Assembly (NCBI GenBank): GCA_032716605.1
Contig: CM064519.1
Location: 23,141,688 to 23,205,687 of the forward strand
Length of the DNA: 64,000 nucleotides
From: Paralithodes platypus
Taxonomy: Eukaryota; Arthropoda; Malacostraca; Decapoda; Lithodidae
Reading direction: 5' to 3'
The notes under the pieces were generated by a model. It did not search any database. It was not told the origin of the DNA and worked only from the letters and a program-made list of their open reading frames with translations. A program made the translations under genes and the position numbers. Shown in pieces: positions 51,962 to 63,800 of the stretch (position 1 is its first letter; the number at the start of each line of letters is the position of its first letter).

Positions 51962-53105
51962 ATACTGGGAGGGTGGGAGGGAGGTGGTGGTTGCAGTGTT
52001 GCCAGTTGTAAAGCTACATATTACCGCTAAATGTAGAGCTATTTACTTCAATCTAGAGCCATTTCTTTTATATCTAGAGACATTTACTAGGGATAATTTG
52101 AAAATTTCAGACATTCTAGTCATACTACATTGTAAAATTTGCAAAACAAACCAAAACTCTTTAGAAATTGCAGCATTATCCTAACATTGTTTGGCTATGT
52201 AGCAACATGCTAGCTACTTTTGAGAAAGGATCTAGCGGTATTTCGTGGTAACACTTTAGGAGGGTTAAAATACGAGTCACACGGGCAATTGCCAAAACTT
52301 TAAAGGTCCATATCATTGTTATTAAACTAAGCATTTGGCAAAGGGAGGAATTGTTAAAAACCTTAGCCAATACTCTGTCATTCACCAAAAATAAATTTGA
52401 ATTATCATTATTATTTGGTAGGGTAGGTATGTATAGGTAGGTTGGCTAAATAATTGCTGGAATTCGTAGGGACTCGAACTGTTTTGAGAGAGTTAAATAA
52501 AAAAAAATATATAGATCTGAATAATTAAGAGATTATGTTATTAAGCAAAACTGGGGGATGCGTGGAAGCCTATAGACTGTAGACGGTAAACTTTGTGTGG
52601 GTAGCGAATGCTAAGAATAGACAGTTTTCAATGCTGCGGCCAAACTATTCCACCCATTTATATTCTTTTGGTATCAAAACGTTCGGAATCGTGAGCCTCA
52701 CCCAACTACGCAAGCATGGCTTTGATCATCGGCGTAGTTTTCAAGATGTGGAATTTTAAGTGGAATTCGAGTTTTTTTCAAGATTGCCAGAAAAAACCCA
52801 CGTGCAAAAGCAAAACCTTCTCTATAAAATTTGCGGAGCATTAGTAGGCGAGTGCGTATGCCAAAGCCCAGTCGTTTCCTGTGAGTGGGAGAGACGGTAT
52901 TTAGGCGTCAAGTTTTTCGGGAAATCGGCTGCCACGGACCTATTTGGCCGCCATGCCGGATGTTTAGCATATCAAAAGTTGCCCAATACAAAAACGCACC
53001 TCTTGTGAAAGTTTGATCCCGATCCAAAAAGCGGTTCTGGAGTTATTGCGTCGAAACCGGCGCGTAAGAAGAATTTGGATGAAAACCCAGGTTTAATGAT
53101 TACAA
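51962..53105. other. Unassigned stretch
   Basis: No coding motif or repeat match. A short hairpin AGGGGTTC...GAACCCCT at 53107-53134 marks the junction with the next LINE. Confidence 0.5.
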
Positions 53106-53421
53106 TAGGGGTTCCCCATAGGGGACGAACCCCTAATAATTCTTTATTCCAGACACACAAGATAAATACAGTACGACCTAATGGTCCATATCACATACAC
53201 TTCTTGTGAGAGCACAGGTAATATACACAAAAATATATTAATAAAGAAACAGTAAAATAAAATATACAGTAGGCCTATTTACAGAATGGCATAATAAAGC
53301 ATATATCACATTTTGTCACAATATAACACAGGCTAATTAAGGCTATTGCTCAATGTTGGTTAACACCTATTGCACAGCTCATTGCTCACAGTTCAATTAG
53401 ACCTATATATTACAGCACATA

Positions 53422-56269
53422 CTATGTGTGCAGCAGCTTATGCCAGTGAGATATAATACGGGATTCATAGATATGATCACTAGACCAAAGAGCTACGATC
53501 AGCGTGTTACTGGAGGATTGCAGTCGCTGCGAAAAGCTGTACACCAGTCTCCTGATGACAGCCCAACAGAACTGCACATCCAACAGTGTGCACACCATAC
53601 TAGTGCTTTCATATTTAGATAGACCAATGAATATTTTAAGTATATTATGATAGGATGTACACAGACCATTTATGGTGGCTCTCTTGTACTTCCACCACAA
53701 ATGGGCCGTGTACATAGAGGAACAATATGTCCGGAACAAAGTTACTTTAGTTTCCCAATTACACATGTGGAATTTCCTCAAGATGGTGTTACCACGTAAA
53801 TATAGCTGTCTGCGCTGATGGCCGATATCTGCATCATCTGAGCAATCGTTTGAGATAATGTGTCCCAGGTATTTTATTTTGTTTACTTCTTGAATAATTT
53901 GATTATTGAGTGAGAAATTTGGCAGTTTACTTTTATACAGTAATTTTGATCTAAATATAAGAACAGCACTTTTCAGTAGGTTGAATTTAACACAATGTTT
54001 GCTACCAAAAGATTCACATATTTCAAGAAGTCTGCTCAGACCCACAGAAGACGGTGCAATAATGACCAGATCATCAGCATACATGAGATGGTTGATGATT
54101 TTATTCCCACCATAACATCCAATCTGCTCTTTATTCAATTTATCACTTAATTCATCCATATATACATTGAATAAGTAAGGTGAGAGAATACTATATACCT
54201 GTCTCACACCATTGGTTACTGTAAAGGAATCCGAAATAATGTTACCCCATCTTACATTAAATGTTTGATTGGCATACCAGTACTTCAAGATTCTCAGTAG
54301 TATGGCACTCCCCTTGTTGCTAATTTATCAAACAGGATATTGTGGCAGACTGTCAAATGCCTTACTAGCATCAAGAAAGCATGCAAAAATAGAGCTGTTC
54401 ATTTTGATGTACCCATCCACTAGCTCCTTCAGAGTGTAGATGCACTGGTCCGTACCATGGTTCTTTTTAAAACCAAATTGATTACTATTAGTTGAGATAT
54501 ACACCGAGATTCTGTCTAAAATTATTAACTCTAGTATCTTACTTACAATACTGGCAAGGGCAATAGGTCTATAGTTGTCTTTTGATGTGATTTTGCCAGC
54601 CTTGTCTTTAATTACTGGTATCAAGGTAACGGACATCATAGATTATGGTAGGAACCCATGGATTAGAAAGCTGGTAAAGCACCTGCTGAGTTTCTCCAAG
54701 AGGAGAGTGGAGGAATACTTTAAATGTTCAGCATATATACCATCAAAACCACAGGATTTGTTAGCATCTAGCCTACTTATTGCAGCCTTGATTTCTTCAC
54801 TTGTAACTTTAATTGCGTCATACTTTTCTTCTTTCTTACACTCTGTAGTAGCAATGGTATTTCCTTGGTGCCCAACAGAGTTAAACAAAGTTTGGTAATG
54901 TGTTTTCCAAAGATTGGCTATGTTATTAGTACCAGAGATCCCATCTACACTAACAGGTAGAGGTGTGCAGCTATTATGCATTTTTTAAAATATCCTTCCA
55001 GAAGGCCATTGTGTCTTTGCTAGCAAAGTTTTTGGCCAATGCTTCTCTTCTTAACAAGTTTTCATTATTTGATTGCATACTTGCATCTAGCCTTTAGTCT
55101 GGTGAACATGTCAAAAATAGGTCCCTGCCTCGGCTTGTTATGATCCAGCCATACACTACGAGTATTTCGGGATGCCTGGTATAGTTTTGAAACATGGTCA
55201 TTCCACCCAGGTTTGTTAAAAGAGTATTTTTTTTTTATGCTTGTGAAATACTATGTCACTCGAGCCTTAGTAAGACAAGATATAATATTATTATACAGCT
55301 GACTGACCTCTTCTCGATGACAAGCATTAACACAATTGGGGTCTTCACAGGTAATGGCATCCTCCCTGCCAGGAACAAGCTCAGAAAGGAGAGTGTGTGT
55401 TAAAGTGCAAAATTGCTCACACTCCTCCTCGTCAAGCCCGCCCCATGGCAGTTTTGGATTTACACTATTGTTTGACTCGGTTAATTCTGGCGCTCTTTCC
55501 AAACTAGCTGTTAAGGTCAATGGGATATGATCTTCATCTGTATAAGTGTACTGAATTTCCATATTTGTTATCATATCATGGAAATCAGCACTAGCTACGG
55601 TATGATCTAGCCAAGACGTTGAGCCCCATGCTGCACTGACACATGTGTAACTACTATGAGGGAGCATGAGCTGAGAAGAGATAATTAGATCATGCTCACC
55701 ACAGAAGTTAGTCATATGACTAGCAAACAGAGAGTTACTCATGTCCTTCAGATTAGCATTCCAGTCCCCTATTACAGAGTAGCAGGTGGTATTTAGTTCT
55801 TGTAAAAGAGCACTTAGTTCTCCAAGGCATTCCAGGTATTGTTCTTAATTTTCATTACATTGGTAGGGCAAGTACACACTAAGAATAACTACTTTACGTT
55901 GGTTATCTTCTATTTCTATACCTGTACACCATGATAAATTTGTTACAAGTGGTTTAACCCGGCTGTCTAAAGAGTCCCTCCACAAAATAGCTACTCCTCC
56001 CGGTGGGTGACCTGCTACTAAACCATCCATATATATATAGCATCGGTTGTCGAAGCCCCAAACCCATGAAAATTATCACAGATAGTACTGAGGTTACCTA
56101 AATCCTGTTTAAAATACAAAGTTTCCTGCAGGCACACAATATCACTGGTATTAAGCACGTCTACTACATCAGGGCGGAGGAGAAGTCCTCTGTTGGTTTT
56201 AGGGAGCCCCCTACAGTTATAGGTAGCAATACGCAAATTGTTGTGAGATGAAGTAGACTTTATACCCAT
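53422..56269 (-). pseudogene. LINE ORF2 (endonuclease and RT), broken
   Basis: Endonuclease pieces: HNNLRIATYNCRGLPK, DIVCLQETLYFKQDL, PPGGVAILWRDSLDS, VVILSVYLPYQCNEN, YSVIGDWNANL and STSWLDHTVAS. RT pieces: SCGFDGIYAEHLKYSS, NYRPIALASIVSKILE, NQFGFKKNHGTDQC, FACFLDASKAFDSL (Asp), GVRQVYSILSPYLFNVYM, NHLMYADDLVIIAPSS (catalytic YADD) and KYLGHIISNDCSDDADI. The usual GVRQGG before the ILSPYLF box is altered to GVRQVY. At least five stops or shifts (about 56030, 55845, 55250, 54643, 54310). I do not assign the clade; the NHLMYADDL form suggests an I/Nimb- or L1-like group. Confidence 0.75.
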
Positions 56270-56271
56270 GA

Positions 56272-56700
56272 TTAAGAGTTGTGGGGAGGGTGGGTTACCG
56301 TGGTTATAGAGTCCTCACTTGTTGGTACCGGTACCGGTGCCCTACGTTCTCTCCACCAGTACACCGATGCTTCCTCTGGCCAAAGTTCTTCATCCATAAA
56401 CACCTCAGGATTTGGACACTCACAGTTGATTCTAAATGAAATATACGAGTGCCTATCAGACCAGGGAATAACTGGCTCAACATCCATACTAAGATCGAGT
56501 TGATTGGAGAGATATTCTTTCAAGTCGGATGTCGTCACTCCTGGCTTAAAACCTTTTGCGAATACTTTGGCTATGCGTGGTCTTTGCACTTTTTTAACTG
56601 TACTTATCCCCGTACTTTTATTTTTACCCTTAATCCCCTGATACCTAGAGTTCCTAGGTTGAATTTGCATAGCCATAGAATTCCTAACATTGTTTGACAT
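56272..56700 (-). pseudogene. LINE ORF1-like protein fragment
   Basis: A 142-residue frame directly upstream of the endonuclease. KVFAKGFKPGVTTSDLKEYL and HSYISFRINCECPNPEVF resemble the RRM-like region of LINE ORF1 proteins, ending ELWPEEASVYWWRERRAPV, the usual WP-G-V-W-type tail. The N-terminal part is Lys-rich. Upstream sequence to 56800 may extend it but contains stops. Confidence 0.55.
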
Positions 56701-56800
56701 TTTTGTGGTAGGCTACCAGTACCGGTACCGGCACCTCCATAGTTTCCCGGGTTTCTGCCACAGGGGCCTGACGGGGTTTGTAAGGGCGTGGCAATGGAAA

Positions 56801-57825
56801 GGTACAAAAGTCGTAATAAGGGCCGGGGGAAACTATTGATGACACCGCTGGGGTCTTATTGCCGGAAATATAATAGTTACCACTCGAAGAGTTTTCTGTA
56901 AAGTCTGCGCGCCGCCTGGTCGACCAGAAGTTTGGCTATTTTGGATGTCGAAGCCACAAATGAAGCTGTTCAGACGAGGGCTTGTTGCGATCGACGATGG
57001 AAAATCTTTACTTTAACTCGAGAGTTTTCCATGGTAAAAAACAATTGACTATCGCCATATTGCTACACAATCGAGTGATATACAATGATATATTAGATAT
57101 CTATGGTGATATACAGTACTGTAATATGTCATATTATTTACTATTTTGTCCATTCCTACTTTAAGATTATTTAGGTTAAATGAACATTGTAATTTCAATC
57201 GTTTCAAATTATTATCGTTCCTTTGTTGCCTGTTGTATTATATCAAATGTTTCTATAGATTTATTGAGGACGACTTGGAGGTAAAGAAGGTGGGTTTGTT
57301 CATCTACATTGCCTAGACAATGCCCACAGTCTTTATAAGAAGCCGCCGTTGTCAAGGTGCTTGATGCTTGAAGTTGGGCCTGGAGACGACATCCGACATT
57401 CTACTTCCTGAGGTTGTCAAGACGAGCGGTGATTCTCCTCTTCTGTGACTTTCTCCTGAAGACGGCGCTTGGTGCGTCCCTGCTGGTCCGCTGGACGCTT
57501 CTGCCACCACGAAGGAGGGGCTGGTACAGGCGCGGCAACGTGCTTGAGTGGCCCCTGAACTATAACAGCAACAGCATTGACAGGTTGTCAAGAGGTTAGC
57601 CTAGTAATTTTATTAAATTATGGTTTATGTGAGGCCTAGCCTATGCCATCATTGAATCATTAGCCTACGAAATGTACTATTGTATAATTTAGTGGGGCAT
57701 TTTATGCTAGCATTGAATCCTTGGTAACATTCAAGGAGACTACATCAGGACTCTTCTTCTTCTTACCTCTGACCAGGTATAGGCTGTCCTAGTGTTTACT
57801 AGCCTATACCCCTTTGAAAGGACAT
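56801..57825. other. Unassigned stretch
   Basis: No coding motif. It includes AT-rich sequence and a GC-richer part at 57350-57600 with no repeat match. Confidence 0.45.
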
Positions 57826-57900
57826 TAGCCTAACCTAACAACCTTACCTAACCTATCCTAGTATTATGGGTGGGTGCTGCCGCCCCCACACCCCCGCTAT
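57826..57900. repeat. Single copy of the CCTAA/GC-palindrome unit
   Basis: Matches the units at 4204-4507 (AGCCTAACCTAACAACC, CCTATCCTAGTATTATGGG, GCTGCCGCCCCCACACCCC). Confidence 0.65.
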
Positions 57901-59364
57901 TTGACATCTTTGACAGATTTTTGGTGTAGCCTAGGCCTATTTTTAGTATAACTAAATAAGTTGGTCACCAATTAGGCCTATTTTGGAATTTATTTATTTC
58001 TACACCGGGTCGAAACCATCGATAGGCCTATATTATTTAGACAAATATGTTAGTTAGGTCATGTACTTCATTGCCATATATGTCCACCCCGTCGGTAATT
58101 CATTATAAAAAAATCCCTAAATGTCTAAAAAAAAAAAAAAAATCTCGCACGGCTCACCCGATCTCCATTTTCTGTTGCGTTGGTGCGGTTAGGTTAGGAT
58201 TTTTTCATTTTCAACTTTTGTTACTTTTCAATATTTTATTTTCAGACTATTTGCAGAGTTCTTCCAATATTACCCCTTTATTTACGCCTCTTACCCCGCA
58301 ATTTCCCTGATCTTCATAGCCCTCCCCACTATCGGGGGCCGTGTCTTAAGATTGATGGATAAGACTTGTTTTGCATTTTCCGATGGGGTTCATAAAAAAA
58401 CACAACTAAAAAACCCCAAAACAAGGAAAAAAACTAAAAAATACTTGTAAAAATCGTCCCCGGTGTAAAACTAAATATTTACCATTATTTTGCAATATTT
58501 GAAAACAAATATGGATTTTATATGCTCTAAACATAATATGAAAATGTGTTTTAAGCCTCGGCAAAACCTAATATAGGCTAGGCTAAATATATGGTACTAA
58601 AATGGAATTTTGTCATAACATGGTTGTCAATACCTTCCTATAGACGGCACCGATTCGTACACACGCCATTTTCACCTGTCTCCCGAGGTCTGTCCAGCTT
58701 TTTAGTCCACTCCACCTGCCCATCTCTGTCGATAGGTTGGGTTGTTTGGTTAGGTTAATATACTAGGTCTCGGAAACAAGATTCGTAGTTGCGGTAGTAT
58801 TTACGGAATCTGGACACTTCGCTCGAATATGACGAGGCGCATTTAGGTTAGGTTAGGTTAATTAGGTTAGGTTAATTAGGTTAGATTGTGCATCCGCTCG
58901 ATCAGGAATTCGCTCGAGGTGACTCGCATTCGTATTTACAGATACAGTACGGCCGAATACCGGTAGGCTACTAAATGGGCGCCGGCCCAACCGCCATGTT
59001 GTATCCCACGTAGGCCTACTAGGTAGCATACTACGGACACATTGTAGGCGTTAGGTGTGGATTAGGCTTGTATCCAATGTACTAGGTCTATGTTACTGGA
59101 TATTTATGATTTAAATAAGTGATACGTTTTCGATAAATCTGGTTATATGGCTTTGCAATTAGGGAAATCATGAGCCGATTTCCGACATTTAGTTAGTCTT
59201 TTTTTATTCTCAAAATACGATCCAAGTTTTGCCAAAAATTGGCTCTGGTTTTCCAAAATTATGCTTTTTGGGGTTTGCAATTTAGGGAAACATGAGCCAA
59301 AATTCTAAATTAGGTGACTGTAATTTTTTTACTCTTAACCCTTCAGACCCGGAAGGGCTCTTAA

Positions 59365-59799
59365 CCCTCCAGCCCCGGCTATGTATTATATATATATTCC
59401 CCGAAATCCGGGGGTTTTGGCCGAAAAACGTCTACGCCTAGGCTACCGCATCTTTGATATTTGGCTTGCTTCCACATTCCCGCGCATCCCCAAGCGTAGA
59501 TGTGTTTCGTACCTGTAGAATGGCGTTAAGTAGAGCTCTCTAAGTCAACTGGTTCAGTTGTGATGATGATTTCATTGGAGATAACTTTATGGCAAAAACA
59601 GCCACTTTACACTACTTTTCGATACTTAACAATAACATACAGGCACACACGAACAAGCGACGCACTCCTTCTTGTGGCCGGAGATGCGAGGCGTCGGTCC
59701 AGCCGGCTGTTGTTTACATGCGTCGGACGTACGCCTCGCACACCAAGCTTACAGGCTTTGAGCTCATGGGTGTTTAAGAGCCCTTCCGGGTCTGAAGGG
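59365..59799 (+). mobile_element. TTAA MITE type 2, nested copy C
   Basis: 435 bp between TTAA 59361-59364 and 59800-59803. Starts CCCTCCAGCCCCGG and ends CCGGGTCTGAAGGG. It lies in the first internal TTAA of the outer element, in opposite orientation. Confidence 0.9.
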
Positions 59800-59847
59800 T
59801 TAAACACCCATAAAAAAAACACCCGAGCTACCCGGAAGGGCTCTTAA

Positions 59848-60752
59848 CCCTTAACCCTCCAACCCCGGCTACGCATTACATAAATATTGCCCGAAACCCG
59901 GGTGTTTTGGCCGAAAAACGTCTAGGCTAGGCTACCGTATCATTGTTATGCTGACTGCTTCCCGCATTCCCGCACATCCCCAAGCGTAGCTGTGTTATTT
60001 ACCTGTAGAATGGCGTTAAGTAGAGCTCTCTAAGTCAACTGGTTGAGTTGTGATGATGATTTCAGTGGAGATAACTTCCGGCAACAACAGCCACTTTACA
60101 ATACTTTTCGATACTTAACAACAACATACAGGCACACACGAACAAGCGACGCTCTCCTTCTTGTGGCCGGAGATGCGGGGCGTCGGTCCAGCTGGCTGTT
60201 GTTTACATGCGTCGGACCGACGCCTCGCACACCAAGCTCACAGGCTTTCAACCACTGGTACAATGTTGTACCACCCGGGTTCCTTGGGGCAAAACATAAT
60301 GGTACACACGTGTACCATCCGAGTTTGAAGGGTTAAAGAGCGGCGCTCGACTTAAGTCGTGCACCAATTTGCAGCAAGTTAGGAGCATTATTAAGGCTTT
60401 TAAAGGGTTAAAATCGAGTGCAAATGGCCGGGAGAGCAGCGGGCCAGACAGCCGACTCCCAGGGCTTACCGCCGCCCATTAACTCATGTTCCCTGTGTTC
60501 TCGAGAGGCCGGCAATGTAGCCAGTAGTGAGCATAGCTGGGAAAAATATACCGATATATGCTAAACTTCCATGTTCGTGGCACCACTGCAAGAGAACCAC
60601 GAGTGCTACGTAGCTCGTTCTGGTCTCATTTTGAAGCTTTTAGTGCCTAGTTTTTTGCTAAATATTCTTTTTCTTCATGCAGATGCTTGATTTATCATGC
60701 AGGAGGGCCTGAATATGCCCAAATGAGCCCAAAACACCCCGCTAGACAAGGG
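59848..60752. mobile_element. TTAA MITE, third type (Y), nested
   Basis: Between TTAA 59844-59847 and 60753-60756, in the second internal TTAA of the outer element. It starts CCCTTAAAGAGCGGC (split by element D after CCC) and its other end reversed starts CCCTTGTCTAGCGGG. Own length is about 423 bp. Its interior is not related to the type 1 or type 2 MITEs. Confidence 0.75.
59855..60332 (+). mobile_element. TTAA MITE type 2, nested copy D
   Basis: 478 bp between TTAA 59851-59854 and 60333-60336. Starts CCCTCCAACCCCGG; its other end reversed starts CCCTTCAAACTCGG. It sits in the TTAA that forms bases 4-7 of element Y. The right part contains a divergent palindrome GGTACACACGTGTACC. Confidence 0.85.
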
Positions 60753-61716
60753 TTAAACACCCATGAGCTCAAAGCCTGTAAGCTTGGTGTGCGAGGCGTA
60801 CGTCCGACGCATGTAAACAACAGCCGGCTGGACCGACACCCCGCATTTCCGGCCACAAGAAGGAGTGCGTCGCTTGTTCGTGTGTGCCTGTATGTTATTG
60901 TTAAGTATCGAAAAGTAGTGTAAAGTGGCTGTTTTTGCCATAAAGTTATCTCCAATGAAATCATCATCACAACTGAACCAGTTAACTTAGAGAGCTCTAC
61001 TTAACGCCATTCTACAGGTACGAAACACATCTACGCTTGGGGATGCGCGGGAATGTGGAAGCAGTCAGAATAACAAAGATACGGTAGCCTAGGCGTAGAC
61101 GTTTTTCGGCCAAAACCCCCGGATTTCGGGGAATATATACGGAATACATAGCCGGGGCTGGAGGGTTAAAACTCGCAAAATCTGAGCCAAGTTTTGCCAA
61201 AACTTGGATCGGGTTTTATGGCTTTGCAATTTCGGGAAACCTGAGCCAAATTTCTAAATGAGGTTACTGTAATTTTTTTGTCTACAAACTCGCAAAATCC
61301 GAGCCAGCTTTGGCCAAAACTTGGCTCGGGTTTTCGAAATATTGGGTTTTAGGCCTTTGAAATACTTTAAAACCAGAGCCAAGTTTTGCTAAAATACGTT
61401 TTTATCGCTGTTTTACGCATTTAACCCCTCATTTTCCCTGTACTTCATAGCCCTCCCCACTATCGGGCGGCGTGTCTTAATTTAAGATCTTTGTATAATG
61501 GAGAAAACGGTTTCGCCGAGGGTTGTAATTATTTCCAAACACTATATATTGATGAAAACTAACAGGGAAAAATAAAAAAATCCATGGGAAAATTCGCGAC
61601 ATAAAAATGGAGTTTTTCCAAGGTTACTTTTAGGACCGACAGTGATTTCAGCAACTATTTTTTTTGTTTTTTTCGTTTTTCTTTAAGATAGGCTAGCCCA
61701 AAGTATATATACACTA

Positions 61717-62253
61717 ACAAGTGACCAGGGGAGGTGTGGTGGAGTGGTCTTGCCACTGGCCTGGTAATCCAAAGGTCCCGGGTTCAAATCCCGATGTATC
61801 AATGGGAAGATATTATTGGGATGGAATTTGTGCTGTACCTGGTATCAGTGCATTACCACAAGCCTACCAAATCGTCAATAAAATACCCTCATTGTTCCCT
61901 GATTAAATAGCACTGTATGAATATTCCCATATTCAAAATATGCTATAGGGGTGCAATGCCTGGTGAGTTATCTGCTCAACAGGTGGCGTTGTGTGTGTGT
62001 AAGTGTGAGAGTCCGAGTGTAGGGGGTGAGACAGTGAAGCACGGGAACGAGGTGGCTTCAGAGATGGGGTCGTTTCGGGCCATGAGTGAGCACCGTGCCT
62101 CATGTGAAGGCAAGATGGCAGGTGCTCGTTGTACTCTACGTGCTTCACATGTCTCACTCCCTAGACTGGAACAAGACCTCACGGGCTTCACTTTTCATCG
62201 TAAAGCGGTGAATGTTAAGGCTCTCAGCCTATGCCCGAGAGGAAGTAAGTTGG

Positions 62254-62288
<35 letters not shown>
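61717..62288 (+). mobile_element. Possible SINE: tRNA-like head to long A-tail
   Basis: Head: GGAGGTGTGGTGGAGTGG (A-box-like) and CGGGTTCAAATCCCG (good B box) within 61717-61795. A run of about 37 A lies at 62252-62288. Head and tail may belong to one retroposon of about 570 bp or to two; no second copy is present to decide. The frame at 61917-62291 ending in poly-Lys is an artefact of the A-run. Confidence 0.4.
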
Positions 62289-62289
<1 letters not shown>

Positions 62290-62290
<1 letters not shown>

Positions 62291-63506
62291 GACCCACCAG
62301 ATACTCAAATTTCTGGTAGCTCGCCAAAATTTGTTAGTCTTGTAAAATCGTGACGTCACGCATGGGATGTAGCCTAGGCTAGATGTTGACAACATGGGGA
62401 GAATGTCGTTCCACTTTGTTTTTCCACTATTAACTCATACTGGTAGAAGCTTTGCATATTTTATGGCTAGAAATTCAAGAAAGCACTATAGGCCTATTAG
62501 GCTAAGAACAAGTAGAATATGAAAAAAAATCAATCAAGTCATTAGTTTTGTAATGATATTCGATATAAATATGCAGACGAAGGAAGCTCATGCCCTGTAG
62601 CCGGTATACTTCTACTAGCCTATATTCACGCCCAATTACAGGTATATGTCGATGTATGTTTACTGTATGTCTTGAATTAGGTTTGGTACTTTGGTTACGT
62701 TGGTTGGGATAGTTTTTATCATCAAAGTATTTTAAATGCATCGAAATAGAATCGTGATTCGGTGTAAATGTCAGGGCATAGCGGCTGCGGCCATGCCTTC
62801 CCTGCAGACGAAAGCACAGTTGTCATAGCGAACTCTCTTATAGAGCATTTAATATATTACCCAGGTCTATTATTGTATGCTGGTGAAAGTTATAATAATT
62901 AAACCAGAAAAAAGCTGGAAATTTTTTAGGTACTCATGATAGTGGTGAAAAAGAAAACAAATTAAAGAATAGGCCTAGTTCAGTCATAATAACGGGTTTC
63001 GTGTGTGTCTGTGTTCCCGAGTGGCTTTAGATGGTGTTGCCATATTTCAAAGTATCTTTGTTTTCTTATTCTTTTTTCAATTGTGCAGTACCTACAGTAC
63101 AATCATACTGCATGTACCCGGGGTACGTTGTGGTGACTACTGTACATTTAAAGGCAGTTTATACTGTTCGGGCAATCATGTGTTAGTGGGAGAAGGTTAA
63201 TGGGAAAATAATAATGAACACAATTAAATTATCGTATGCGCCAGCTGTCCTAGTGTGCGCCGCCCTCTACCACCACGTATATTCCTCGTATATTTTACTA
63301 TCTTATGACACGGTAAACATTCCCATGACCAATATATCGCAACATTAACCCATTTTTAAGACAATTCACCATAATCCTCATTATGGAACACAATAGGTTA
63401 GCATTATGAGTTGACTGGCCAATACTGCATGTAGACAGTATGCAGAGACCTTGGCTATGATATTCATACAACGATTTTATCCCGAAAATTATATAATAAT
63501 GACTCC
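62290..63506. other. Unassigned stretch
   Basis: No coding motif or shared repeat seen, apart from scattered AGGCCTA words. Confidence 0.5.
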
Positions 63507-63510
63507 TTAA

Positions 63511-63800
63511 CCCTTCCTCCCTGGGCTGCCTTACTTAAGGACGGAGGCTGTATCCGGGCGATTTGGCTGAAAACACAACATACGTTAACTAAGGCTAATC
63601 TCGCTTAATATACTACCTACATTAATCAAACATATGTCAAAATGGGCGCCTTACCTTGCCGCGTAGAATGGCGTTGAGTAGAGCTTTCTAGCTCAACTGG
63701 TTCCGGAGTGATGGTGATGGAAGTGGAGGTAACTTTTGCCGCCTATTTACCTCGCCGCGTCCGAACACTCAACCGCGGCCCAGGCTACGACGAACGTTTT
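63511..63800 (+). mobile_element. Diverged relative of the type 2 TTAA MITE
   Basis: Follows TTAA at 63507-63510 and starts CCCTTCCTCCCTGGGCTG. Later GTAGAATGGCGTTGAGTAGA, CTCAACTGGTT and GTGATGGTGATGGAAGTGG match the core of the other copies (GTAGAATGGCGTTAAGTAGA...). No right terminus with GGG-TTAA was found, so the end is uncertain and the copy may be truncated or longer. Confidence 0.5.

Larger units (their letters stand above)
53136..56800 (-). mobile_element. Second LINE family, degenerate, minus strand
   Basis: Contains an ORF1-like piece, endonuclease and reverse transcriptase, then a 3' untranslated region ending near AATAAAGAATTATTAGGGG (53125-53145 on the plus strand inverted). 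It differs from the CR1-like and RTE-like elements of the window. Ends are approximate. Many stops and frameshifts. Confidence 0.65.
59339..61165 (-). mobile_element. Outer TTAA MITE of a four-element nest
   Basis: The outer element consists of 59339-59360, TTAA, 59804-59843, TTAA and 60757-61165, about 479 bp in total, with TTAA at 59335-59338 and 61166-61169. The empty site is at 16790-16793 in the other copy of the host element. Its layout equals copy A (6574-7043), including the doubled GGAAGGGCTCTTRAAC segment. The two internal TTAA words of this doubled segment each took an insertion. Confidence 0.85.
57945..61619. mobile_element. Second copy of the 1.35-kb DNA element, interrupted
   Basis: Starts AGTATAACTAAATAAGTTGG like 15907. 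Compared with the first copy it has an extra ~510 bp at about 57974-58483 (ends with inverted TACACCGG words) and the MITE nest at 59339-61165. Core segments 58484-59338 and 61170-61619 align with 15936-17257. The right end reads GTTTTTCC but the preceding 17 bp differ from the first copy, and no flanking 8-bp duplication is found, so this copy is rearranged. Confidence 0.65.

Noticed and set aside
56280..56345. GGTACCGGTACCGG tracts as a regulatory palindrome
   Set aside because: Short simple repeats also at 56718-56735, with no other sign of function.
61917..62291. 124-codon frame ending in poly-Lys
   Set aside because: The end is produced by an A-run; the rest has no motif and lies in a probable retroposon.
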